Positions 24,297-35,574 of a stretch of 35,653 nucleotides of DNA are shown here, piece after piece (position 1 is the first letter of the stretch; each line of letters begins with the position of its first letter). The notes below the pieces were generated by a model. The model was not told the origin of the DNA and made no database searches. It was given only the letters and a program-made list of their open reading frames with translations. Both the position numbers and the translations under genes were made by a program. This DNA is from Spirogloea muscicola (Eukaryota > Streptophyta > Zygnematophyceae > Spirogloeales > Spirogloeaceae): the NCBI GenBank assembly GCA_009602725.1, contig WELB01000009.1:697911-733563 (forward strand), in the 5' to 3' direction.

Positions 24297-27200
24297 ATGG
24301 GGAAAAGGCCGTCCGGATCCGACGGCTGCGGCCGCCCGGGGCAGGCCACGTCACCGAGTGTGAAAAGGACCCCGGACGCCGCTCCAGCAGCCAGCCAGCA
24401 CCGCGGCGCGGGGCCCGCCGCGTTTGGCGGCGGCCGCCGCGGCGGGNGGCGCTGGCGGCGCGGCCTCCGCCCTAGTCAAGGAGTTTTCGACGCAGGAGTT
24501 TGGCGAGGAGGACGAGGGCGGCGGAGACGGCGCTGGGGAGGAGGCCTTCACCGGCGGCACCGGCGCTGACGTCGGCGGCGACGGCGCCGGCGGCGGCGGC
24601 AGCGCAGACGGCGGCTTCGGCGACGCATACTGCGGCGTCGCCGTAGCCCGCCTCCCTATGCAGCTGCCGACGCTGTGTGCCGAGGACGTCGAGATCAGCC
24701 AGCTGGCGATGGCAGCCCCGCTGTCAGCGCTGGCAGGCGGCCTGCCGGACGTTAGCAATTCCGACGTTGCCGCCTTTGGCACTGCCAATGGAACCACTGA
24801 CGGCGAGACGGTGCCGCTGGCGGAGGCTTTTGGCGGTGCGGTGAAGGCGGAGGAGAAGGGAAACGAGCGGAGGACCGATAGCCAAACAACGGCTGCAGTG
24901 GTGGAGGCGGCCTGCGTGGTGGTGGAATTGGATGAGCAGGACGTGGCGACGACGACGGCAGCGAGCGACGCTGGCGAAGGGCAGCGCGGGCGGCACGGCG
25001 GCGCCGGCAGCAGCCGTAGCGGCCGCCGGCAGCGGCTGCTGCCGCCGGAGCTCCAGCAGCAGCCGCCGCTGCTTCCGCCGGCGCTGCCGTACCTGGCTCC
25101 GCCGCTGCCGCCGCCGCCGCCGCCGATCCCTCCGCCAACGGCGCTGCGGCCGCCAATGCCGCCAATGTACATGTACCCCTTTTCGCCGCCCTACGGCTTC
25201 CCCACGCCGCTGCCGCCGCCCTTTGCGCCGGAGGTCGCTGCTGCCTCCCCGCCATCCGCCTCGACTTCGGCCATGACCAGGCTCAGTAGTAGCGGCTACT
25301 ACCACCAGCTCGTCAGCAGCCTCTGCGCCAGCTGCCGCGCGCACGCGCTGCGCCTAGGGCCGCCCTTGTCGTCCAAGCACCTTGCCAGCTCGAGCAACAT
25401 GAAGGGCTCGGCGGGAGGCTTCGAAGCGGAGGACCTCACCGAGGACCTCGTGCCCATCTTTGCGGACGAGGACATTGTGGACGTCCGCGGCGGCGCGGTG
25501 CAGCTTGGCGTCATGGTGCGGGGTCGGCGGCAAAGTGCGGAGCCAGCGGAGGCAGAGGCAGAGGCAGCGGAAGCGGAGGCAGGGTTGGATGCTCCGACAA
25601 TCGCTGAGGTAGCATCTGCGACTCCTGACGTTGCGGAGGCTGATGGCTTGTGCGACGGTGACGGCGCCAACGGCGAGGAGAGTGCTGCTACAGTAGGCCC
25701 CCTTGCCCCTCTCTTCAGACAGCATCCACCTTTGTCGCGCTGTGGCTGCCGGCCTTGCTGACAGGTCTTGTCAGGACAGTCTCAGCCGGCGCGCTTCTGT
25801 TAGTGGGGTTCTATTGAGTGTAAATCCTGTGCACTGACGATTATGTTGGCTGTGCTGTCTCTGTGGCCTCCACCAGAAGCAGGACCCGCTCTACGTTCGC
25901 TGGGAGGCCTTCGCTCGCCTTGGTCGCCACGCCGTTGATGCTGAGATCCACGCGCGCAGTGTGCGGCGCGGCCGGTCAGTCACAGCCCGGCCTCGGTTTG
26001 TCCACTGTTCATTGGTAGGCCGCTGGAGACGCTGCAGCATTGCGGTGGACCAAGTTGGCATCAGATCATGAGCGAAGTTTTGCACATGCAATGAGCTTAG
26101 GATTTCTCCCCCATCTTTTGTGCATATGGGCTAAGGCTGGATGAAGTTAACCATGTCAATTTGAGGCTTGCAGAGCATTCAAACGGCAGCTGGCGCAGCT
26201 CACGGCGCAGCTGAGCCAGCAGGCAGCAGAGCTCGTCGCAGCCCGTGCCGAGCTCGCCCGGCGCGACCGGCGGGCCGCCCATGCCATCCGCAAGCGCGAG
26301 CTGCAGCAGCGGCTGCGGTCTTTGGGGCGGCCCATCACTGCCGCCGATGCTGCGGAGCTGTCCCTGTCAGACTCGGACGACGGCGAGGAGGACGGAGTCG
26401 CATTTGCTGCTCCAACTGCTACCGCTGCCGCTGCAGCGGCAGTCGCTGGCTGGGGCCTTCCGGCCCCGATCCTTGCCAGTGGCTACCCAGCATGGGGTCA
26501 GGCGGCCGCCACCACACTAGCTGGGTATACCTACCCGTGGGCGCCACCATACAGAGCACCTTATTCGCCGTTGCCACTGCCTGCGCGGGGCCCGGGGAGA
26601 CCGCACGACGTCGCCGGACTGGCTGCCTACGCTCCTCCATCGGCGGTGGAGGCCAAGGGGCGGCGCGGCCGGCCCCCTGGCAGCATGTCCAAGGCCAGGG
26701 CGGCGCTTGCAGGCATGGCAGCGAGCATGCCAACCCCTTCTTTCAGCGAGAACTCCGGGGCTGTGCCTGCGACACCATCGACAGCTTTGTCTGCGCTGCA
26801 CAACAGCTCCGCCGCTGGTTCACCAACGTCACCAGCTGCACTCCTGCAGCCGCGACGGTCACGGTTGCTGCCCAGTGAGATCCCTGCCGACTTCTCCAAG
26901 CGCAAGCGCGGGCGTCCTTCCAAGGTGTCAGTTGCGGCGGCGGCGGCAGCTGCAACTTCGGCGGATGGGCAGCCAAAGCCCCGCTTCCGGGAGCCCAGCC
27001 CGGCTGAGAAGGCCGAGATGCAGCGGGACCGTGATCGAGTTGCACAGATGGTGAGCAGCGTAGGCAGGGCAAATGTTTCGAGCTGTGAACGTTGGCACTT
27101 GTCTTCCTGATTTGGTCTCTGCATTCTGACCTTGTGCTGTGCTCATCACCGCCGTACATGACGTCTTGGGTGCACCTGCATGCCATATCTGTGCAGAAGC

Positions 27201-27568
27201 GCCAGATGCACTCGAGCAATGGCATCCTTGTCTTTGAGTCCCAAGGCATCGGCAACTTCTTGCCCTCGACTGTGGCAGCGTCGGCTATGCAGCCTCCGCC
27301 ACAGAGCGGCGTAGAGAAGTCGTTTGGTGACGGTGACCAAAGGGCTTCCAAAGCTACCGCTGCATTGGACGAGATGGCTATGAATGCAAACCTTGCGGCT
27401 GCCGGCGACCACAGCGGCATGGATGAGGACCATGGCCGGCCTGAGGAGCACGCGGAGGAGTACGCAATGGAGGCACGGGACAATGGTGAGGATGCGTATG
27501 GCATGGAGCACGGTGGCGCTAGCAGCGAGGCATACAGGGATGTTGATATTGTCCTCAATCTCCTGTAA
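24297..27568 (+). CDS. AT-hook, coiled-coil nuclear protein of unknown family
   Basis: I do not recognise this family. Exons: 24297-25692, 25877-25974, 26174-27050, 27197-27568; GT-AG with matching phases, stop TAA 27566, about 910 residues. Exon 1 encodes a low-complexity acidic/Gly-rich part and a proline-rich stretch (about 25075-25230). Exons 2-3 carry a likely helical segment (LYVRWEAFARLGRH, FKRQLAQLTAQLSQQ, ARRDRRAAHAIRKRELQQR). Two AT-hooks, GRRGRPPG (about 26657) and KRKRGRPSK (about 26898), predict minor-groove DNA binding, so a chromatin or transcription role is an inference. Exon 4 has the more ordinary GILVFESQGIGNFLP and an acidic tail. ATG 24297 is the nearest start, but it joins the main frame only if the lone N at 24447 stands for a base count divisible by three; a stop precedes the main frame at 24361. 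AATAAA lies at 27626-27631. Confidence 0.75.
24447..24447. other. Single N, probable assembly gap
   Basis: Lies in a GGC-rich run 150 bases after ATG 24297. The frame before it and the coding frame after it differ by one base, so the N cannot represent exactly one base if both belong to one exon. Confidence 0.7.
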
Positions 27569-28450
27569 GAGGAGGCACTATGACCAGCTCATCGCGTAGT
27601 GTGTTGTTGCCAGCTTGTCTCATTCAATAAATGCGGCTCTATAGATGGCTGTTGCAATAGTTGCTTCAGCTACAGTGTGAAAGCATGCATGATCAGAGTT
27701 GCATCTGTCCCTGAGTGGCAAGCAAGCACCAGCTGCATCATTCCAGAAGGCCACCTTCCTCTGTCCGTGCCTGTTGGCTTACGTGTTGCACGTTCCCATG
27801 AGGTGTGCCTGGTGACCAACCATGAGGAACCGCATGTAATTGGACAGGCAGGTGCCAAGTCAGGAGCACATTAGCAGCCCCTGATGGCCCAGTTGCAGGG
27901 CTGAGCACTCCGCACCATCAGGCCACCACAAGCATACAGTGGCAATGACACGGCGATGCAACCCAGGCAGAGGCACAGAGGCAGGCGCAGAGGCTCGCTG
28001 CGGAGCTGGTTCATGGTTGGGCATGATAGTGCACTGCCAGCTAGCAAGCATCTGTATGCAGGAAATCGTCCCCTCAGAATAGAGAGGAGAGGTTGATGTT
28101 GTTAGTCCAGAGCCACAGGACACAGGTGTAGGTATTCTTCTCTTGCTAAACTGGCCGTCATCCTACCGTCCAGCTGGGGAGCTACTTCTCCATGTCCGCT
28201 AAACAACGGAGGGGTTGTAGTGGCGTCTGGCTGCTGCCACAAGAGGGTAAGGCTTGGCAGGGCTCTGACTACGATCAGTTGACAGACCGGTGGAGCCAGG
28301 CAGAGAGAAGGGCTCAGAAAATAAATGCGGCCTAGGGTGGCCAGCCCGAATGTACAGACTCAGCCGGCCAGCGACAACCATGCGTGGCTCATTGTACGAT
28401 TGCCCAGAAAAGAGAATAAAAGAAGCTCGAAGGCCTCAGAAACGCGTCAA
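27569..28450. other. 3' UTR of the AT-hook gene and spacer
   Basis: The polyadenylation-like AATAAA lies 58 bases after the stop codon. The remainder has only short open frames without recognisable motifs, and no RNA gene was seen. Confidence 0.45.
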
Positions 28451-29570
28451 AGCACACATCGACTCAAGTGGCCATGGGTGCTCAGTATCCCCTGGTGAGC
28501 AGCCGCAGGTCAGAGAAAGTAGTTTCCGAGTTATCCTGTCTAAAGCCAGAGGCTGCAGCCAAAACGCGACCAGCACGCAGACAAAGCGTGTTTGCCATTG
28601 ACCGTTGCAGCGGTACTGACATGTGCATACTAAATGCGAGCCTGCCGCTTCAGAATCGGCCTGCTCCCCTTGGGAACGTCAAAACACCGCGCTGGAACGA
28701 ACGAAAGTGAAAGAAGAAAGTGCTCGCCCATAGAGAAGAGTGGCTGGCAAAGAGAAAGGGCTCGCCCATTGAGGATAGGGGCTGAAACAGCCAGCCCAAA
28801 AAAGAATGAACAAAGTACAAGAAGGGGGCCAGGGGAAGCACTAAGAAAGACAAACACAAGAAGAAACAAAGCAGCTACGAATCACTCAGTAACCCCTGCT
28901 AAGCAGTCGCAGGGCAAAGAAGAAAGGGCTCGCCCATTGAGGATATGGGCTGGAACAGCCAGCCCAAAGAAAAGGAATGAATAAAGTACCAGAAGGGGGC
29001 TAGGCGAAGCACTAAGAAAGACAAGCACAAGAAGAAACAAAGCAGCTACGAATCACTCAGTAACCCCTGCTAAGCAGTCGCAGGTCAGAGATGCTAGGCT
29101 GCTGGAAGTGGGTCCCCTTGCCAGAGCCAAAGCCAGCCCAAACAGAATGGACAATGTCCAAAGCCAAAGAAAAGAGGTGCCGGAAAAGGACTACACTACC
29201 AAACACGAGACGATGCAGAGGAAGCTCAGTACCCGCGAGTGAGCAACATCAAGTCAAAATAGCTCGCTGAAAGAGGCACTCTGCCGAGACCCGGAGGCAG
29301 CAGCCATAGCACGGCCTGCTCGCGAGTGGACGGCGTAGGCAAGGGAGAAGGGCTCGCCCATTGAGGATAGGGGCTGGAAAAGCCAGCCCAAAAAAGAATG
29401 AACAAAGTACGAGAAGGGGGCCAGAGGAAGCGCTAAGAAAACAAAGCACACAAAGAAAGAAAGCAGCTGCAAACCACTCAGCAGCCCCTGCTAAGCAGCC
29501 GCAAATCCGCGAGGCTAGGGTCCTGAAAGTGGGTCCCCTGGCCAGAGCCAGAGGCAGCGTTGGAACGGAG
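28451..29570 (+). repeat. Second repeat cluster: direct ~168-bp units plus dispersed modules
   Basis: Two nearly contiguous direct copies (28753-28920 and 28921-29088) share GGGCTCGCCCATTGAGGATA, a GGCTG..CAGCC hairpin, AATGAA.AAAGTAC.AGAAGGGGGC, CACTAAGAAAGACA and CAGTAACCCCTGCTAAGCAG. A third, more diverged copy lies at about 29345-29515. Between and around them are modules also found at 12.7-14.0 kb: CTCAGTA.CCC..GTGAGCA (28480, 29231), AGAATGGACAATGTC (29144) and the GCCCATAGAG unit (28728). No gene is supported here; minus-strand open frames rich in Phe, Leu and Ser are products of the purine-rich repeats. Confidence 0.75.
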
Positions 29571-29862
29571 AAGGGGGCCGAGCCAGACCAGGGTGTCGAC
29601 GGCGGGTAGGTGTGCCGACGGCGGCAGTATCGGTGTAGCTTCGCGCCCGCTTTACCGATCGCTGACACCGGGGTTACCAATTGCGCGCCCTGTCTGCCTA
29701 AGCCCGTGGCTCGTCTAACAAAGTGCACCGTCTACTGTATATGCAACTAGCTGGCTTCTACAAGCGCTCTTTTATCGTCAGAATTCGGCCCTCCAAACCA
29801 GCAGCAGGCCCCCCTCCCCCGCCCCACCGCCCCCCGGCGGCGCCCCCGCGGCGGCGGCGGCC

Positions 29863-30365
29863 ATGNGCTGTCGCGGCGCCGGCCGTGGGCGGAGCTCGTC
29901 GACCGCTCGGCGCTCGCGCTCCCCGACTCGCTGGGCGAGGCCGCGTCGCGCCTGCGCCGCAACGTCGCCTACTTCCGCGTCAACTACGCCGTCATCGTCG
30001 CCGCCGCCGTCGCCCTGGCGCTCATCTGGAAGCCCATCACGCTGCTGTTCCTCGGCGGCACCGCCGCGCTGTGGATGTACGTCCTCGTCGTGCGCACCGA
30101 GCCGCTGGTCGTCGCCGGGCGCACGCTGAGCGAGCGCGAGAAGCTCCTGGCGCTCGCCGCCGTCACGCTCCTCGCCTTCCTCCTCGGCGGCGTCCTCAAC
30201 GTCCTCATCACCGGCGTCACGGTTGGCGGCGTCGCCTGCGCCCTGCACGCCGCCTGCCGCATCCCCGACGACCTCTTCCTCGACGACGCCGACGCCGCCG
30301 GCGGCTTCCTCGCCGCCTTCCTCGGCGGCGGCTCCGCGCCCGCCGGCCTCGTGCCCCACGTCTAG
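29863..30365 (+). CDS. PRA1-family (prenylated Rab acceptor) membrane protein
   Basis: PRA1 proteins sit in ER, Golgi or endosomal membranes and act with prenylated Rab GTPases in vesicle traffic. Single exon, about 167 residues. Signature motifs: RPWAELVDRSALALPDSL, RLRRNVAYFRVNYA, then hydrophobic segments in two blocks (IVAAAVALALIW with ITLLFLGGTAALWMYVLVV; LLALAAVTLLAFLLGG with LITGVTVGGVACALHAA), PLVVAGRTLSERE between them, and DDLFLDD near the C-terminus, all as in plant PRA1. The ATG at 29863 is out of frame with the body. The lone N three bases later must stand for a count equal to 2 modulo 3 for that start to work. Very high GC. Intronless PRA1 genes are usual in plants. Confidence 0.9.
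29866..29866. other. Single N, probable assembly gap
   Basis: Directly follows the likely PRA1 start codon (29863-29865) and separates it from the out-of-frame coding body. Confidence 0.7.
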
Positions 30366-31228
30366 CCCCGCTCCCCCGCAGCCCATCTGACCACATTGTC
30401 AGGATCTGCTTTTTGGACGCTAGCTTCTGCTTCTGGCTGTCACACCCGTTCTCATCATCCGCCTCCTGCTGATCCTGGCCGCTGTGCCGACCTCCGAGAC
30501 CTGCACGGAGTTGGCCGCCCTTACGCATTCGCTTGTGGCGCTACGCTATTCTGGTGTACTCAGCTGTATTATGTAGAGGCGCCACCTGCAGTCTATGAAT
30601 TGCAGCGCCCATCGTCCACTGCTCTTGTACTAGAGGCGGGCCACCCCTGAAGCTGGGCAATGTGCACTTGGAGACAGGGCCTGCCTGCAACCTGAAATTC
30701 TTTTACATTTTCTTGGCAGCAAGTTTGGTGGGTGTGATGGAATTGATCACGTTTGCGGTGGAGCGCCATTGGCCTCAATCAGTGAATGACGACTAAATGG
30801 TGCGCCATTTGAGGGCTTGCGACTGACGGACACAGTCTGGCATTTTGAGCAGTCAATGCTTACTCAAGAGGGCGCCACCACATGTTGACATCCTTAAATT
30901 CGATCTCAATCGTTACCAAGCCTAAGCCAGAGAGACAGTAGAGGCGAATGCAGCAAGCTTACAGCTTGGCAATAGTGCTGGCGGACAGTGGCACACTTGC
31001 AGGCCCGGAGAGGCTCGTCCCTCGTTGTATCTGTGCCGACCTCCGGCAGCGCTGTTTGTAGCCGCCGGCAGCTGTAGAGGGGCTCGATCAAATCTGCAAC
31101 CTAACCTCCTGCACCTGCCGGGTTGAAGGTGCAGATTGTGCTGATGTATACACAAGCTTGAGCTGAGCTAGGTGTCATCAGATTCGATGGTTGCAAGGAG
31201 CGCGCATAGGTAGCCGCCAGGGCTGGTC
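30366..31228. other. Convergent 3' spacer between PRA1 and the U-box gene
   Basis: About 860 bases covering the 3' UTRs of two convergent genes. No motif-bearing open frame, repeat or RNA gene was seen. Confidence 0.5.
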
Positions 31229-34200
31229 TTAGCATCCCTCGTCAACTGCCGCCGCCGCTGCCTCCTCCGAGACATCTGCCGCAGCAACCTCACCTAGGAC
31301 GTCCTCTGCCAGCTGCTGCTCTGCCACTCCAGAGTGCTGCTGCTGCAGCTGCTCCAAGTGCTGCAAGAGCTGCGCCGCCTTGCGCTTGGCACGCGGCGTC
31401 CCAGCCTGCAGCAGTGATGAGAGCGGAGGGACAACCCCCAGCTCCAGCGCCGACTGCGAGTGCGCCACCCCATTGAGGCAGAGCGCCAGCAGAACTGCAG
31501 CAGCATTCTCCTTGTTCCGTGGCGTCCCGACTCTGCAAAGAGAGCAATGAGTCCATTGAGTTGTCTGGCAATACGTCTCCAAAGTTATGCCAGGAGCAAG
31601 AGAAGACAACCAGGCGACAGCGTAATACTCTATGCTAGTATGAGGTTAAGCTGCCACGGCTTGAGCAAGAGGTTGACGACCTAGCATCAAGGCGCCAATA
31701 GCATAATCGATTATTAATTGGTCGGCCCTTGTACATGCTAAGCACCACATAGGCATGGCATAAGGCTGCAAGGAGGCAGAAACCAAGTCTCGCTTGCTAC
31801 CTGATCAAGTCAACCAATGCAGGCACGGCTGAAGCCTGGCCAATGGCAGCCCGGCCTTCACTGGCAGTTGTAAGGATGGCAAGGATTGCTAGGGCCTCAT
31901 CTGTCATGCCGGCGGTTCGGTCGATCAGCAGGTCCATCAGCGGGGGCACAACGCCAGCCCTCACGGCAAGGGACTTGTTTCCCTGCAGTAATGGAACTCA
32001 ATGAATGTAAGGCCCCTTGCTTGTTGTGGCAAGCCCAACTGCCATCAACCCCCAAAATTTACAGTACAGAGCTTCATCTATCACAACGTCCCACTGCCTA
32101 GAGTCTGATATAGAACACGTGATGGAATGAAGTGCTCATAAGGAGACGCTCAATGCGTGCGGAGCTTGACGACTGCAGGTCATCAGATGAACTTGCTGTA
32201 TGCAACTTGAAACAAAGCCAGTATGTGCCAATCACAGGTCACAAGCATGTTGAGCTTGTGCCTGAAAAGGCTCTCCCCTTGAGACAAGCAGCGCATATCT
32301 TAGATCAACATCATTCGCAAAGATCCAAACATCTACTAGATGGCAGGAGTTATACCCCATAGATGGACAGATTGAAGAGCGCCGTGGCTGCGTCCTTCTT
32401 TCCACGCGGGGTGCCTTCTTCCAGCAGCTCCACCAGCGCTGGAATAGCTCCTGAGTTGCCAATGCTTACTTTGTTGTCATCAACAACAGAGAGGCTGAAG
32501 AGCGTCGCTGCTGCATTCTCTCGGGCCTCCATGCTGCCATTCCTCAGCACAGTGACAATGGGATCGATAGCACCACACTGCACAATGGCCCCCTGAAGGC
32601 AAGCCAAGGATCTGATGTCAATGACACCCAACCAAGCCATTTGCCAAATTGCATCAGTCAAGGTGGAGGGTGTTCAGAGCAGGTGAAACTTCAACCTGGG
32701 CAGGCCCAAGGTGCGTCTTGGTACAAAATATATAACAGGGTTCCATAGTCATTAAGATGTCATTACATTATTAACCATCCATTAGCAGCAGGTGCCTTAC
32801 AACGTGCAGCAAGTCAATTGCTCATCCGTGGTACCGCTGACCAACCTTGTTGTCTTCGTTGATGGATAGATTCAGAAGGGCAGTCACAGCATGTTCTTGA
32901 GTCTTCTGATCTGGCGAAGTCAAGAGCCCAACGAGCTTGGGGATGGCTCCCGAGCGAGCAATACAGACGCGGTTCTCCATGCTCTTCTTGGCCAGCAGGC
33001 GGAGCTCGCCAGCTGCCGCTCTTGTCACATCTTACAGACACAATGAAGAGCCGTGTTAATCCTTGTTACACTCGTTCATAGCAGCAATTATGCAACAACC
33101 ACACAGAATTGATCAGGTGACATTCAAATGATGTCTGTCACTGTAATAGCCAATTGATATGCAAGTCTTGAAAAGAGTCCACTACACAGAAGCTGATGTG
33201 AAGGATGAGGAGGGATGAAAGCCTAAAGGGTTGACACAGTCTTCCAGTGGGACAAAGTATTCAGTGGAAAGTACCGAAGCTGACATGTGAGAGAGGACTT
33301 CAGAAATTCACTTTGCTGAGTGTATTGAAACACAGAGCAAGCTATGAAGTGCAGGCGACGTGCAATACCTTGTGGCCCGGCTGTGAGTTTCTCCAGGAGA
33401 GTCTTGACAAGAACCTGGTCTGGACCCACTTCCACACCTATGTCCGATGCCGTGCGCCCCATTTTCTGATTGCGGATGCCCAGAATAAGCTAGCGTCAGA
33501 TTGAGCACATGAAATGGTCCCCAAAATGGTCGCCCTCTTGTCACAAGTGTCTGTGACTACAAAAGCCAGTAAGCTGCTGGTGCTACTAATTACGTGAAGG
33601 AGTGCTACCTTGAGCTCAGGCTTCGAGCCAGGCTTCTTGGGCACCTCCACCCCATTTTCGTCACACCACTGAGCAATGAGGCTGCGGAGTACATAGTTGG
33701 GGATGAGCACTAGGTGAGATAGCTTCTGTTGCGTCTTTGGACAGGTCCGCTGCCCAGAATCGAGCCACTTCTGGATGCAGGCCCTTTCATATGTCTGCAG
33801 TACAAGCCAACAAAGTTCCAGTCAGTAACTCTGTTGACGAGATATCTCAAGGTGACAAAGCTGTTGATCAGATGTATCAGTTATTGCTTGAAACTGCCAA
33901 GACCTATACATTTATGGTACGGTCGAAATTATGCTGCAGAAAGTGGCTGCTGCAACCATTGGCAGATGCAACCGTGGACCCAGTGCCAGATCACAGAGTA
34001 AGGGATGTGTCAGAGCTATTCTCCGCTATCTGCAAAACTTTGACACACAGCACACCCACGCACTTTGTAGCACTGCATGACCGTACCTGTCCTGTCGCCA
34101 CAATCACAGGGTCGTGCATCAGCTCTAGCGAGATGGGGCACTTGAAATCCTCTGGCGGCTGCGGAGCCGCGTCGATCCTGCTCGATGAGCCCGTGCCATC

Positions 34201-35574
34201 GTCCCCTGTATCCCCACCAATGTACGTCTTCCACTTGCGGAGCAACTTCAAAGTGACTGACATCTCGTTCTCCGTGACTGCGGTGTCGAACTGCCTGACC
34301 AGCCTTCGGTCCCGCAGCAAGGCGCGCTGCTTCTGCAGTGCCCTGATGTCCCCGGCTACGGCGTCGACAGCCATGAGGTCCAGCCGCTCCGCAACTGACT
34401 GCATGTCAGACAACGCCAGGCAGCCCTGCCGCTCCTTGACGAGGAGGTTCTTGATGTCGGTGTAGAGCTGCTCCTCCTGCGAGTCTGTCGTGCCCTTGGA
34501 TCGCCTCAGTTGCATGTGGACCAGCTCCACCTGCAGAACAACCACAACCTTGTCAACCTTCTATGAAACATTTTGTCGATGACCAGATAGCTGCTGCTGA
34601 GCTTGGCTTGCACGGGCGGCTCGAGAGAGAGGCTGCGACATGGTACCTGCTCCTTTGTGTCTTCGGACAAGCCTATCAACTCCAGCGGCAGCTTGTCCAA
34701 GGCAGCGATGAGGTCGCTGGTCACCTCCTGGAACATGGACACGATGAACGGTTGGTTCATCACCTGCACCGAGTCCACAACTCCACCACAGCGTCAGCAC
34801 TCCAAGCACTTCCAGAGGCTTGCCTTGAGACCGACCAGGACAACCCCTGCGATGCATTGCGGCCCAATGAGGGCACCCAGCAAAGCGGGGAGAAGGAGAG
34901 CCTGAGAACAGCAGCTCTGTAAAGTGAAATGACATCTTAGCAAGCATTGGCAAATCAATTAGCCATATATGATGCAGCCGGTAAGAGGGCAAAGACGTTG
35001 ACAACAGCATGCTTGGTTGCAGCCAAGGGAAGCGAGGATGGCCAAAGAGACAATCAAGCGGCGCAGCATCAGTGGCAAGCCCGCAGGCCCGAATGACCAT
35101 TACTAAGGCGCTGCTACTGAGACCGCAGGAAGGCAGACTCAAAGGCGGGTGCACAGGTGTGGCCTTGTCGAGCACAGCACATGCCTTCGCCTCTCGAGGG
35201 GCCTTCCAGTGCAAGTGCCAGAAGGAGTGGCCTGAATATCGGTCGCTGCGACGGACGAGAGATGGCGGCGCGGCGGGCCGTCTCACCATGTAGAGCTTGG
35301 AGCCGTCGCGGCACTGCTCGAGGAGCGCGGCGGTGGTCTGCAGCGTGACGTGGAGGTCCTGGAAGGCCTTGAGCACGGTGGGCGCGAGCGGCAGGTCGCC
35401 CTCCCGGACCTCCTCGAAGACCTGCTCCAGGACCTGGATGCGGCGCACCAGCTTGGCGGCGCGCCGGCGGTAGCTCCGCGCCGAGTCGGCGAGCGCCGCC
35501 ACCGCCTGCACCGCCTGCAGCAGCGCCACCACCAGCGCCTTGGGCGTCGTCGTCGTCCTCATCTTGGACACCAT
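31229..35574 (-). CDS. Plant U-box / armadillo-repeat E3 ubiquitin ligase (PUB-ARM, PUB13/14/SPL11-like)
   Basis: U-box E3s bind E2 enzymes and ubiquitylate substrates held by their ARM repeats. Exons in minus order: 35574-35287, 34763-34647, 34530-34087, 33794-33609, 33465-33369, 33030-32846, 32592-32356, 31982-31801, 31532-31229 (679 aa, all GT-AG). Residues 1-250 form the helical U-box N-terminal domain ([28 protein letters not shown]). The U-box covers about 262-335 ([51 protein letters not shown]). ARM repeats follow to about 640 ([60 protein letters not shown]), then a Gln/Ala/Glu-rich tail. Exon 5 could instead begin eight codons earlier (acceptor CTAG). The long introns (34764-35286, 31983-32355, 33031-33368) hold nothing else. 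The name of a specific subfamily member is not claimed. Confidence 0.94.

Noticed and set aside
24351-25344. Long minus-strand open frames (up to 273 codons) opposite the AT-hook exon 1
   Set aside because: They are antisense to a GC-rich exon, consist of Arg, Gly, Ala and Ser runs, and have no splice or motif support.
28753-29515. Direct repeats considered as a CRISPR array
   Set aside because: Units are about 168 bp, there are only three and they lack short unique spacers. The context is eukaryotic.
29863-30365. PRA1 as a retrocopy or transferred gene because it is intronless and very GC-rich
   Set aside because: PRA1 genes are commonly intronless in plants, and the GC level matches the first exons of neighbouring genes.
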